Source: Deltaproteobacteria bacterium (GTDB lineage Bacteria; Desulfobacterota; Dissulfuribacteria; Dissulfuribacterales; UBA3076). Taken from it: a stretch of 41,443 nt of DNA. The position numbers and the translations under genes are program-made. Of the stretch, positions 1 through 7,149 are shown in pieces. Location: contig PQXD01000001.1 in assembly GCA_003194485.1 (NCBI GenBank), positions 53,780 to 95,222 of the forward strand. The letters are read 5' to 3'. The notes below the pieces were generated by a model that saw only the letters and a program-made list of their open reading frames with translations, did no database searches and was not told the DNA's origin. Position 1 is the stretch's first letter. Each line of letters opens with the position of its first letter.

Positions 1-126
1 CTCAATCCTGGCTATGGTGGTATTTTTACCCATAGCTTGAGAAAAGACGATCACAGCTTGCCTCTGAAGGCTCAAAAGAGCCTCCTGTGCTGCGTCACAA
101 AATTCGCCTGCGCTTATATGAAATAT
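1..126 (-). other. Possible partial coding stretch running off the left edge
   Basis: On the minus strand one frame stays open from a TAG at 129-127 to the window edge, reading roughly ISAGEFCDAAQEALLSLQRQ and onward. The amino-acid mix looks protein-like. I see no ATG near the upstream end of the open frame (the first is about 80 bases in) and do not recognise a family. It could be the decayed 5' part of a gene lying mostly outside the window. Confidence 0.2.
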
Positions 127-288
127 CTAGTTGGGTAAAGCGTGTGCCCGGTTCAACCTGTACTCATTTAATTCGTTTCCGGCCAGCGTGAAATCGCGTG
201 CCTCCGGCAGGCGGCTCAGGATGAAATGGGCGATGCGCCGGCGGCATATTTTTGCCAATAACACAATGTCGCTGGTATCGCAATTCAT
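127..288 (-). other. Small minus-strand ORF of 53 codons, possibly a gene relic
   Basis: An ATG at 288 opens a 53-codon frame that ends at TAG 129-127 and is continuous in frame with the open stretch reaching the left edge. It contains a basic helical part (ICRRRIAHFILSRLPEARDF). Together the two pieces could be one degraded minus-strand gene broken by a stop codon. I cannot name a family. The rest of 1-398 holds no convincing plus-strand gene; the plus-strand frame at 131-397 overlaps a sigma-54 promoter and has no family features. Confidence 0.2.
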
Positions 289-323
289 TGATAAGTGCTT
301 TCAAATAAAGGCCTTATATATAG

Positions 324-339
324 TGGCATATGACTTGCT
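324..339 (+). promoter_or_regulatory. Sigma-54 (RpoN) promoter for the CBS-domain gene
   Basis: TGGCATATGACTTGCT matches the -24/-12 consensus TGGCAYRNNNNTTGCW at every defined position, with the required 10 bases between the GG and GC pairs. Transcription would start near 351, about 48 bases before the ATG at 399 and 96 before the ATG at 447. Sigma-54 promoters need an enhancer-binding activator; none is encoded in this window. Confidence 0.75.
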
Positions 340-398
340 GACAGAATTTTATACGCTTTACCTATATTTGGATATCGGAGAAGAAAAAGTCTCCTGAC

Positions 399-929
399 AT
401 GGAAAAGGCTACGGGAAATACGGAGAACCCGCACAGCAGGGATACAATGCGCGAAAAACGTGTAAAGGATTTAATGCTTGACCTGGGTACCCTTGAACAT
501 ATCTCGCCGGAGACAAAAGTGGCGGAAGCGGTGAGGATGCTCAGAGAGAAATGGCAGAGTCTTTGCCCTGCCTTTCTGCTTGTGGTGGACGAGATACGCA
601 ATAAAGAAGAGATCCTTGGTGTGCTTTCAATGGATGATATTCTAAGTCATATGCAACCTTCTACGGAGCCTATGGAAGAGCTTCCGATTTTTTGGCAGGG
701 TCAGTTCCATGAGGAATGTGAGGCAATATTAGAGAAGCAGGCCGGTGAAGTTATGTTGCAGGTAACCCATGTGATTCATCAGAGCGGCACCCTCATGGAG
801 GCTCTCCATCTCACGAATTCCGGAAAGGTCGATTGGCTTCCCGTGGTAGAGAAGGGAGAGGTCGTGGGTATACTTATTAAGGAGGATCTCTTTAAAGAGG
901 TCGTGGCAATGGCCGAGAGATCCGGGTGA
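399..929 (+). CDS. CBS-domain pair protein
   Basis: A 176-residue soluble protein made almost entirely of two CBS motifs (about residues 21-85 and 115-172). Each has the usual end, ILGVLSMDDIL in the first and VVGILIKEDLF in the second. CBS pairs (Bateman modules) bind adenine nucleotides or SAM and usually act as sensors for a partner; no output domain is fused here. The start is uncertain. ATG 399 sits just after a small hairpin (GGAGA/TCTCC, 378-395) and has no well-spaced Shine-Dalgarno. ATG 447 (MREKRVKDLML) has GGGA nearby and matches the usual family start, giving 160 residues. The gene follows a sigma-54 promoter and lies about 400 bases before an Mrp antiporter operon with its own sigma-54 promoter, so shared regulation is likely. 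The molecular partner is unknown. Confidence 0.85.
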   Translation: MEKATGNTENPHSRDTMREKRVKDLMLDLGTLEHISPETKVAEAVRMLREKWQSLCPAFLLVVDEIRNKEEILGVLSMDDILSHMQPSTEPMEELPIFWQGQFHEECEAILEKQAGEVMLQVTHVIHQSGTLMEALHLTNSGKVDWLPVVEKGEVVGILIKEDLFKEVVAMAERSG

Positions 930-1152
930 CTTGGCAATGTTGCATCAATCACAGACATGGGTTGAGCATATCTGTTTGCCGGGTAACTTCCTGATCTATT
1001 CATATCAAAATCGGCAAAAAAATGTCAATATTTCTTTATTTGTTAGATTAACGGCATAAATATGCCGATCTTTGAAACCCGGCTTGCGGGAAACCAGAGA
1101 ACAAATATTATAAAATCAAAGTGTTAACCACAATATAACAGCCATTTCATTT

Positions 1153-1168
1153 TGGCACATCACTTGCT
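1153..1168 (+). promoter_or_regulatory. Sigma-54 (RpoN) promoter for the Mrp operon
   Basis: TGGCACATCACTTGCT is a full match to the sigma-54 consensus TGGCACRNNNNTTGCW, including the less conserved C and R positions, with GG-to-GC spacing of 10. The expected start is near 1180, about 160 bases before mrpE. It is the second perfect RpoN site within 850 bases. Confidence 0.8.
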
Positions 1169-1222
1169 GAACTAATAAATAATAATGATATAAATATCTT
1201 TGCCTTGCCAGGGCAGGACGTA

Positions 1223-1244
1223 ACGGGTTCACCGAAATATTTAC
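1223..1244 (-). repeat. Solo terminal repeat of the intergenic repeat family (decayed copy)
   Basis: ACGGGTTCACCGAAATATTT followed by AC is the right-hand terminal repeat of the family seen complete at 15100-15295, with one extra A. It is preceded by GGGCAGGACGTA, which resembles the GGCAGGATATA that precedes the same end at 9961. A stretch near 1070 resembles the element interior, but no left end is visible. Confidence 0.6.
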
Positions 1245-1278
1245 TTATTAATCATCGCACATGAGGAGGGAGCGTCAA

Positions 1279-1329
1279 GTGGAGAAAGAGTCAAAATCTG
1301 GAAAATCCGGACGACAAGACTTCCCCTGA
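1279..1329 (+). CDS. Possible 16-residue leader peptide upstream of mrpE
   Basis: GTG at 1279 lies 8 bases after GAGGAGGG (1263-1270), the strongest Shine-Dalgarno sequence in the leader. The frame encodes 16 residues (VEKESKSGKSGRQDFP) and stops at TGA 1327-1329, 10 bases before the mrpE ATG in a different frame. It may couple translation into mrpE or act as a leader peptide. Alternatively the original gene began here and a one-base indel, real or a sequencing error, broke the frame. Confidence 0.4.
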   Translation: MEKESKSGKSGRQDFP

Positions 1330-1339
1330 GGTTAACGGT

Positions 1340-1861
1340 ATGCCCTCTGCCAGCCGGTCTCCCCGCAAAAGAAGGCTCTTCTTTCATCCCTTTGCCCTTA
1401 CCTTTATCATTATGTTCGGCCTCTGGGTCGTGCTCTCGGGCCGTTTTGACTCTTTTCATCTCAGTCTCGGGCTCATCTCCTCTGCCATCGTGGCTTACCT
1501 TTCGTCCGACCTGTTGAGTCCTTCCGTGAGGGGTCTTTTGATTCTGCTGACCCGATGGATACCTTATCTCCCGTGGCTGATGAAGGAGATAATCAAGGCG
1601 AACCTCCATGTTACATATCTGGTCTTCCATCCAAGGATGATGGAACTGATTGACCCGAGAATCATCAAGTTTCGAAGCAGGCTTAAGAGTGATCTGGCCC
1701 TGGTAACATTTGCGAACTCAATCACTCTCACCCCTGGCACCATTACCGTCTACATATCTCTTGATGGTGACTTCAAGGTACATGCCATCGACAAGGCGTC
1801 CGGTGAGCCCTTGCCTGGCGAGATGGAGGCCAGGATTGCCAGGGCATTTGGGGAAGACTGA
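1340..1861 (+). CDS. mrpE: Na+/H+ antiporter subunit E (MrpE/MnhE)
   Basis: A 173-residue inner-membrane protein with a basic N-terminus, two or three hydrophobic segments (about residues 16-75) and the conserved family part around WIPYLPWLMKEIIKANLHVT and ANSITLTPGTITVYI. MrpE is a small accessory subunit of the multi-subunit cation/proton antiporter that exchanges Na+ or K+ for H+. ATG 1340 has GAGG at 1328-1331 and is the only conventional start in frame after the stop at 1262. The gene overlaps mrpF by one base and opens a tightly packed operon. The stronger ribosome-binding site lies upstream in another frame (see 1279). Confidence 0.92.
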   Translation: MPSASRSPRKRRLFFHPFALTFIIMFGLWVVLSGRFDSFHLSLGLISSAIVAYLSSDLLSPSVRGLLILLTRWIPYLPWLMKEIIKANLHVTYLVFHPRMMELIDPRIIKFRSRLKSDLALVTFANSITLTPGTITVYISLDGDFKVHAIDKASGEPLPGEMEARIARAFGED

Positions 1862-2148
1862 TGGATAGCATCTTTTTATATTCGGGTCTTTACCTGGCCT
1901 TTTTGATGCTCCTCACTCTGTACCGCGCTGTGGTTGGGCCCACGGTTGTGGACCGTATGATCGGCGTCAATGCCATTGGGAGCAAGACCGTCGTATTGCT
2001 GATCCTGATCGGCCTTATCTATCATAGGGTGGATATGTTCGTCGACATTGCCCTGGCTTATGCGATGTTGAACTTTATTGCGGTGCTGGCGGCCTCAAGA
2101 TACTTTCAAAAGCGCAAGGGATTGTATGACGAGTCCCCATATGGGTAG
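1861..2148 (+). CDS. mrpF: Na+/H+ antiporter subunit F (MrpF/MnhF)
   Basis: A 95-residue hydrophobic protein with three predicted membrane helices. The family signature RAVVGPTVVDRMIGVNAIG follows the first helix, and VDIALAYAMLNFIA lies in the third. It is a small, essential subunit of Mrp-type antiporters. The TGATG junction with mrpE implies translational coupling. Length and gene order (E-F-G) are typical. Confidence 0.93.
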   Translation: MDSIFLYSGLYLAFLMLLTLYRAVVGPTVVDRMIGVNAIGSKTVVLLILIGLIYHRVDMFVDIALAYAMLNFIAVLAASRYFQKRKGLYDESPYG

Positions 2149-2175
2149 GGGACAGACCTGGGAGATTCTAAATAA

Positions 2176-2508
2176 ATGGATATAATGGATATTATTGTAT
2201 GTCTGCTTCTGTTTACCGGCCTGTTTTTCTTTACCGGCGGCGCGGTGGGAATTCTGCGCTTTCCTGATTTCTATTCCCGGCTCCATCCGGCAGGAAAGCT
2301 CGACACCCTCGGCTCCTTTCTGGCCATGATAGCCCTTGCCCTGTTTAACCTGCACCATTTTTCTCTGGGCACCTTGCTGACCGGTCTCAAGATTATGTTG
2401 ATCCTGGTCTTTGTCTTTCTGGCCAGTCCCACGGCGACCCATGCCATTGTCGATGCTGGCGTGAGGGCCGGTCTGGCCCCATGGACAAAAGGGGAGAAAA
2501 GGAGATAG
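2176..2508 (+). CDS. mrpG: Na+/H+ antiporter subunit G (MrpG/MnhG)
   Basis: A 110-residue membrane protein with three hydrophobic segments and the family core GILRFPDFYSRLHPAGKLDT (about residues 25-44), then SPTATHAI. MrpG completes the E-F-G trio of small subunits. A second ATG lies three codons downstream at 2185, but 2176 is taken as the start. Three bases separate its stop from the next gene. Confidence 0.93.
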   Translation: MDIMDIIVCLLLFTGLFFFTGGAVGILRFPDFYSRLHPAGKLDTLGSFLAMIALALFNLHHFSLGTLLTGLKIMLILVFVFLASPTATHAIVDAGVRAGLAPWTKGEKRR

Positions 2509-2511
2509 CCG

Positions 2512-2757
2512 ATGCCCTGGCAGCTGGATTTGGCAATTCTTACGCTGGTCGTCATAGTCGGCATCGGCGCCATCACGGTGAAGGATCTGCTGGGGGCCGC
2601 TATCATGTTCGGTGCATACAGCTTTATGATGTGTCTCCTGTGGTCCATCATGGGGGCGGTTGATGTGGCCTTTACCGAGGCCTCGGTGGGGGCCGGGGTG
2701 AGCACCGTCTTTTTCGTCGCGGCGGTGTTCCGTACCACAAGGAGGACAAAGGATTGA
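2512..2757 (+). CDS. MbhD/DUF4040-type antiporter subunit
   Basis: An 81-residue membrane protein with the family core DLLGAAIMFGAYSFMMCLLW and VDVAFTEASVGAGVSTVFF. This small subunit corresponds to a C-terminal piece of the large MrpA subunit in other bacteria, and to MbhD/MbxD of membrane-bound hydrogenase-type complexes. Here it is a separate gene. Its TGA overlaps the TTG start of the next gene, in line with MrpA parts being encoded as consecutive small genes. Confidence 0.85.
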   Translation: MPWQLDLAILTLVVIVGIGAITVKDLLGAAIMFGAYSFMMCLLWSIMGAVDVAFTEASVGAGVSTVFFVAAVFRTTRRTKD

Positions 2758-3581
2758 AGATTACAGGATTGATTATAGCAGTCCTGGCAGGTGCACTGTT
2801 GATGTACGCCACAGTTGACTTCCCTCCGTTTGGTGACCCTTATTCTCCTGCCAGTATGCATGTTTCTCCCCGGTATATTGAAAAGACAATGGAGGAAACC
2901 GATGTCCCCAACATGGTGACCTCTGTCCTGGCCGACTATCGTGGTTATGACACCATGTATGAAACCACGGTGATTTTTTCAGCCGGTGTCGCCTGCTTTT
3001 TCCTTCTGCGGATCTTCCGGCGAAAGGAGCCTGGGGAAAGGCTCTACCGGCATGTGCTTACCGGCGTGACTATCCACGTGAAGAAAGGCGCGAAGCTGCC
3101 GCCCTCTGACGACTTCGAAAGGATCGACACCGCGTGGATCCCACACGACCTGATCATCGAGACAGGGTGTAGATTACTGATCCCCTTTATCCAGCTCTTC
3201 GCCCTATATGTGATCGCCCATGGACACCACAGCCCTGGCGGCGGATTTCAGGGCGGCGTCATGCTCGGAGCCAGTGTCATTTTGCTGGCCATATCGCAGG
3301 ACCTCAGAACGGCGGTAAGACGTTTCTCTGAAAAGGTAGACGCGCTACTGTGTGCTATGGGCGTCTTTATCTATGCCGGCACCGGGGCATTGTGTCTGCT
3401 GTTGGGTGCCAATTTCCTGGATTACAGCGCCCTTGCTCCATTGCTGCATACCGATCCGGTCATGGCGCGGTCTCATGGCATCTTTATTGTGGAGATCGGT
3501 GTGGGAATCGCCGTCATGGCCACCATGATCTGGATCTATTGCAACGTCTCATCAAAGGGCGAATATGAGGAGGGGTTATAA
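2754..3581 (+). CDS. mrpB: Na+/H+ antiporter subunit B with MbhE-like N-terminal part
   Basis: A 275-residue membrane protein with two parts. Residues 1-95 resemble MbhE or the C-terminal end of MrpA: a signal-anchor-like first helix, a polar periplasmic loop, then TMYETTVIFSAGVACFFLLR. Residues 125-270 are a complete MnhB/MrpB domain with the hallmark HGHHSPGGGFQGGVMLGASV and EIGVGIAVMATM near the end. The TTG start at 2754 overlaps the upstream TGA and has AGGAGG at 2740, so the start is well supported. Such MbhE-MnhB joining is seen in Mrp-related complexes lacking a full-length MrpA. Confidence 0.88.
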   Translation: MKITGLIIAVLAGALLMYATVDFPPFGDPYSPASMHVSPRYIEKTMEETDVPNMVTSVLADYRGYDTMYETTVIFSAGVACFFLLRIFRRKEPGERLYRHVLTGVTIHVKKGAKLPPSDDFERIDTAWIPHDLIIETGCRLLIPFIQLFALYVIAHGHHSPGGGFQGGVMLGASVILLAISQDLRTAVRRFSEKVDALLCAMGVFIYAGTGALCLLLGANFLDYSALAPLLHTDPVMARSHGIFIVEIGVGIAVMATMIWIYCNVSSKGEYEEGL

Positions 3582-3980
3582 GTGATGGGTGATTTAGTTC
3601 AGGTGGTCATCGCAAAGTACAACTACTGGATCTATATTACCCTCATGATGATCGGCCTGTATGCCATGATCGCCAAGAACAACCTGATCAAGAAGATCGT
3701 GGGCATGAACATCTTCCAGACGGCCATTATCCTGTTTTACATATCTATAGGCATGAAAAAAGGGGGCACCCTGCCGATAGTAGAGCACGGTCATGGAGCA
3801 CACCACCACGCGGTCCATGCCGCTGACTATATAAACCCGTTGCCTCACGTCCTGATGCTGACCGCCATCGTTGTGTCCGTGGCCACCCTCGGAGTGGCCC
3901 TTGCCCTGGGTGTCAAAGTCTATAACCGGTATAATACCCTGGAAGAAGATGAAATCCTGGCACAGATAAGGAAAAAATGA
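3582..3980 (+). CDS. mrpC: Na+/H+ antiporter subunit C (MrpC/MnhC), NuoK-like
   Basis: A 132-residue membrane protein, homologous to NuoK, with three helices. The core is IGLYAMIAKNNLIKKIVGMNI, FQTAIILFYISIGM, then LPHVLMLTAIVVSVATLGVA. Between helices 2 and 3 is a histidine-rich loop (HGHGAHHHAVH, about residues 69-79). The start is GTG 3582 or the adjacent ATG 3585; GAGGAGGGG upstream serves either. The stop overlaps the next gene by 4 bases (ATGA). Confidence 0.92.
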   Translation: MMGDLVQVVIAKYNYWIYITLMMIGLYAMIAKNNLIKKIVGMNIFQTAIILFYISIGMKKGGTLPIVEHGHGAHHHAVHAADYINPLPHVLMLTAIVVSVATLGVALALGVKVYNRYNTLEEDEILAQIRKK

Positions 3981-5470
3981 GCCAAGACTATCCTGCACTC
4001 CTTGTCATAGTTCCGCTTCTTTCGGCCTTTATTATCAGTGCCGCCGGATGGGTCAATAAGAGACTCTGCTTTCCCCTTTCGGTTGCTGCCCTGAGTGTGT
4101 CGGCCTATTCGTGCATCGGCTTGCTGCTCCGGGTATTGAATGAGGGGGTGGTCCATTACCGGTTGGGTGGATGGCCGCCGCCATGGGGCATCGCCTATTA
4201 TGTGGATTACTTAAACGGGCTGGTTCTATGCGTGGTGTCCGTGGCAGCCCTCATTAATTTGATAGCCACAAAGAAAAGCATCGAGCAGGAGTTCCCGGAA
4301 AAAACCGGGCCATTCTATACATTATATGTCCTCTTTGTTACAGGGATGCTGGGTATCACGGTAACCGGCGATGCCTTTAATCTCTATGTCTTGCTGGAGA
4401 TAGGATCCATTACGGGCTACGCCCTCCTTGCCATGGGCGACGAGGACCGTGCCCCCCTGGCGAGCCTCAATTATCTGTATATGGGTACCATCGGGGCCTG
4501 CTTTTATCTCCTCGGTGTGGGGTACCTGTATATCGTCACCGGTTCACTGAATATGGTGGATATTGCCCATATCCTGCCCGGCCTCTACCAGTCCAAGGCG
4601 GTTACGGCCGCCTTTATCATCTGCATGGTGGGCGTGTGGATCAAGATGGCCTTTTTCCCGCTGCATGCCTGGCTGCCCAATGCCTATACATTTGCTCCCT
4701 CTGCGGCCAGCAGCTTGATTGCCCCGTTAATGACCAAGGTGATGATCTACGTGATGATTCGCCTCATCCTGACTGTCTTTACCCCTGCGTTTGCCTTTAC
4801 TACCCTGGCCGTAAGTCACTACATCGTCTGGCTTGCCTGTATCGCCATTGTAATGGGCGCCATCCTTGCCCTGGCACAGCATGACTTAAAGAAGATGTTG
4901 ACCTACATCATTGTGGCAGAGGTGGGATATATGGTTGGCGGTGCATGGCTCGGAAACCGTGCCGGAATGACAGGGGCAGTCCTCCATATTGTAAACGACG
5001 CCCTCATGACTCTCTGCGCCTTTCTCGTAGTGTGTAACATAGTTTACAAGGTAAGAGGATATGCCTTTGCAGACCTGAAAGGGTTGTTTGCCAAAATGCC
5101 CTTTACCATGGGTGCCTTTGTGATCGGGGCACTATCCATCATCGGGGTGCCTCCGACGTGCGGTTTTTTCAGCAAGTGGTATCTCATCCTGGGGGCCATC
5201 CAGGCGCACCATTACGATTTTATGGTCGCACTGCTCTTCAGCAGTCTGATCAATGTGGTGCTCTTTTTCAGGGTCTTTGAGATCGGCTTTTATGAGCCCT
5301 TCAGCGACCATGAGGGGCACGAACATCATTCGGCGGTGATGGCCGAGGCCCCGCTCAGCATGCTGATCCCCCTTTATATAGTTACTGCAGGCCTGATCCT
5401 GGTCGGTCTCTACACCGGTGACATCGTAAACCACATAATCCGGTTTGTCATACCAGAGGGCTTTATATGA
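3977..5470 (+). CDS. mrpD: Na+/H+ antiporter subunit D, first copy (MrpD/MnhD)
   Basis: A 497-residue polytopic protein of the NuoL/M/N antiporter-like family, about 14 helices. Ion-path residues expected for the family are visible: the Glu in YVLLEIGSITGYALL, a Lys in GVWIKMAFFPLHAWLPNAYT, another in LMTKVMIYV, and LKKMLTYIIVAEVGYM. It is the membrane channel subunit for proton/cation exchange. A short His-rich stretch (EGHEHHSAV) lies in the late cytoplasmic loop. It overlaps mrpC by 4 bases. Confidence 0.93.
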   Translation: MSQDYPALLVIVPLLSAFIISAAGWVNKRLCFPLSVAALSVSAYSCIGLLLRVLNEGVVHYRLGGWPPPWGIAYYVDYLNGLVLCVVSVAALINLIATKKSIEQEFPEKTGPFYTLYVLFVTGMLGITVTGDAFNLYVLLEIGSITGYALLAMGDEDRAPLASLNYLYMGTIGACFYLLGVGYLYIVTGSLNMVDIAHILPGLYQSKAVTAAFIICMVGVWIKMAFFPLHAWLPNAYTFAPSAASSLIAPLMTKVMIYVMIRLILTVFTPAFAFTTLAVSHYIVWLACIAIVMGAILALAQHDLKKMLTYIIVAEVGYMVGGAWLGNRAGMTGAVLHIVNDALMTLCAFLVVCNIVYKVRGYAFADLKGLFAKMPFTMGAFVIGALSIIGVPPTCGFFSKWYLILGAIQAHHYDFMVALLFSSLINVVLFFRVFEIGFYEPFSDHEGHEHHSAVMAEAPLSMLIPLYIVTAGLILVGLYTGDIVNHIIRFVIPEGFI

Positions 5471-5503
5471 CGGTTTATATGACGGAGATAAAATAGGGAT
5501 CGA

Positions 5504-6988
5504 ATGGAAACGATTACGTCAATAAGGCCCCTGCTTGCCGTTCTGGTCTCTCTCCTGATTACTCCCTTGCTGGTGGTCTCGGGAAGGAAGCCGAATGTCC
5601 GTGAGGCATGGACCTTTGTGGCGGCCGTTGCAAAGTTTCTGATCGTCCTGTCCATGTTACCGGCGGTCCTGCACGGGACCGAGATCGTATATACGGTAGT
5701 TCAGTTCATGCCGGGGGCGGCGATCAAGTTCAGGGTTGATGCCCTGGGAATGCTCTTTGCGCTCGTGTCTTCGTCCCTGTGGATCATCACGTCTGCATAC
5801 TCGATCGGTTATATGAGAGGGCTGAAAGAGCACGGGCAGACCCGGTATTTCTGCTACTTTGCCATCTGTCTTTCAGCAACCATTGGTGCGGCCTTCTCAG
5901 CGAATCTCTTGACCCTGTATCTCTTCTACGAGATACTCTCCCTTGCCACCTATCCACTGGTCACACACCATCAGGATATGGAGGCGCGAAGCTCAGGCAG
6001 AAAATATCTCCTTTATGTCGTAGGCGCGTCCATCGGCCTCGTGCTGCCGGCCATGCTTATATGTTATGACCTGGCAGGCACCCTCGAGTTCAGCAGACAC
6101 GGCATCTTGGCAGGGACCGCCGCATCCCGCCCCATGCTCTTTGCCTTGTTGTTCATGTTTGTCTTCGGGTTCGCCAAGGCGGCTATTATGCCCATGCACT
6201 CATGGCTTCCGGCGGCCATGGTGGCACCTACGCCGGTCAGCGCCCTGCTGCATGCGGTGGCGGTTGTGAAGGTGGGTGTCTTCAGCATCGTTCGTATCTT
6301 GACCGGTGTCTTTGGGATTCAACTCTTATCCTTTTTCCATTTCGGGACGGCAGTATGTTATGTCGCCGCATTCACCATTCTGGTCGGCTCATTCATTGCC
6401 CTTTCCCAGGACGGCCTGAAGCGGCGTCTTGCCTTTTCAACGATCAGCCAGCTCTCTTATATCGTGCTTGGGGTAGCACTCCTTTCCCCGAAGGGGATGA
6501 TCGGCGGCATGCTCCATATCGCCATGCACGCCTTTGGGAAGATCACCTTATTTTTTTGTGCCGGGGCAATCTTCGTGGCCACAGGCAGGAAGAACATCAG
6601 CGAGATGGTCGGGATCGGCAGGCGGATGCCGGTGACCATGGCGGCCTTTTTTATCGCATCATTGAGTATCATCGGAGTCCCGCCCTGCGGCGGGTTCATA
6701 AGTAAATGGTATCTCGCGTTAGGAGCCCTTCAGGCCCACCAGATAGGCTTTCTGATAGTCTTGCTCTTTAGTTCCTTTCTGAATGCCTGCTACTTTATAC
6801 CCATTACCTATACGGCATTCTTCTGCAGGCCGGAAGAGGCCATGTTTGAAAACAAGGTGCAAGAGGCCCCTCTTTTCTGTGTGGTCCCCTTGGTTATTAC
6901 AGCGATAATTTCCGTGATTCTGCTTTTTTATCCACAACCTTTTTTCAGGTTGGCCAGTATGATGGTAGAAAATATAACAGGGATGTAA
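5504..6988 (+). CDS. Na+/H+ antiporter subunit D, second copy (NuoM/MrpD-like)
   Basis: A 494-residue polytopic membrane protein of the same family as its upstream neighbour but clearly distinct. Key residues are the Glu in LYLFYEILSLATYPLV, Lys in FGFAKAAIMPMHSWLPAAMV, the APTPVSALLHAVAVVKVGVF signature, and LKRRLAFSTISQLSYIVLG. This version is closer to NuoL/M and MrpA-type sequences than the first copy (APTPVSALLHA motif intact). It starts 33 bases after mrpD. Having several such subunits resembles hydrogenase-related or complex-I-like Mrp assemblies. Confidence 0.9.
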   Translation: METITSIRPLLAVLVSLLITPLLVVSGRKPNVREAWTFVAAVAKFLIVLSMLPAVLHGTEIVYTVVQFMPGAAIKFRVDALGMLFALVSSSLWIITSAYSIGYMRGLKEHGQTRYFCYFAICLSATIGAAFSANLLTLYLFYEILSLATYPLVTHHQDMEARSSGRKYLLYVVGASIGLVLPAMLICYDLAGTLEFSRHGILAGTAASRPMLFALLFMFVFGFAKAAIMPMHSWLPAAMVAPTPVSALLHAVAVVKVGVFSIVRILTGVFGIQLLSFFHFGTAVCYVAAFTILVGSFIALSQDGLKRRLAFSTISQLSYIVLGVALLSPKGMIGGMLHIAMHAFGKITLFFCAGAIFVATGRKNISEMVGIGRRMPVTMAAFFIASLSIIGVPPCGGFISKWYLALGALQAHQIGFLIVLLFSSFLNACYFIPITYTAFFCRPEEAMFENKVQEAPLFCVVPLVITAIISVILLFYPQPFFRLASMMVENITGM

Positions 6989-6991
6989 GCC

Positions 6992-7132
6992 ATGGGCGAG
7001 GAAAGAAGTGATGAAATAGAAGGGAAGATGGAACTCAGTCACGAGCCCATTCCCCCGTATAGGACTGTTTTTTTCATAGTGACTATAATAGCTACGTTAT
7101 ACCTGGGTCTTATTTTCGTGAGTACTTTTTAA
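6992..7132 (+). CDS. Small single-pass membrane protein of the Mrp operon (46 aa)
   Basis: A 46-residue protein with an acidic N-terminal half, then PIPPYRTVFFIVTIIATLYL as the start of one membrane helix. It starts 3 bases after the stop of the second D subunit and lies in the operon orientation. No named family is recognised. The acidic head, a proline-containing PPYR turn and one helix suggest an accessory subunit of the antiporter complex. Position and one-helix shape are the only evidence of function. Confidence 0.65.
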   Translation: MGEERSDEIEGKMELSHEPIPPYRTVFFIVTIIATLYLGLIFVSTF

Positions 7133-7149
7133 GACTTGAGGAAATTGCC

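Larger units (their letters stand above)
930..1339 (+). other. Gene-free leader region of the Mrp operon
   Basis: This gap holds no substantial gene. In order it contains a piece resembling the interior of the 196-bp repeat family (CTTTGAAACCCGG near 1070), a sigma-54 promoter at 1153, a right-hand repeat end at 1223-1244, and a 16-codon ORF with a strong ribosome-binding site at 1279. It looks like an old, decayed repeat insertion in which the operon promoter now lies. Confidence 0.6.

Noticed and set aside
131-397. Plus-strand frame of 88 codons before the CBS gene
   Set aside because: It overlaps a perfect sigma-54 promoter, lacks a ribosome-binding site and has no family-like composition.
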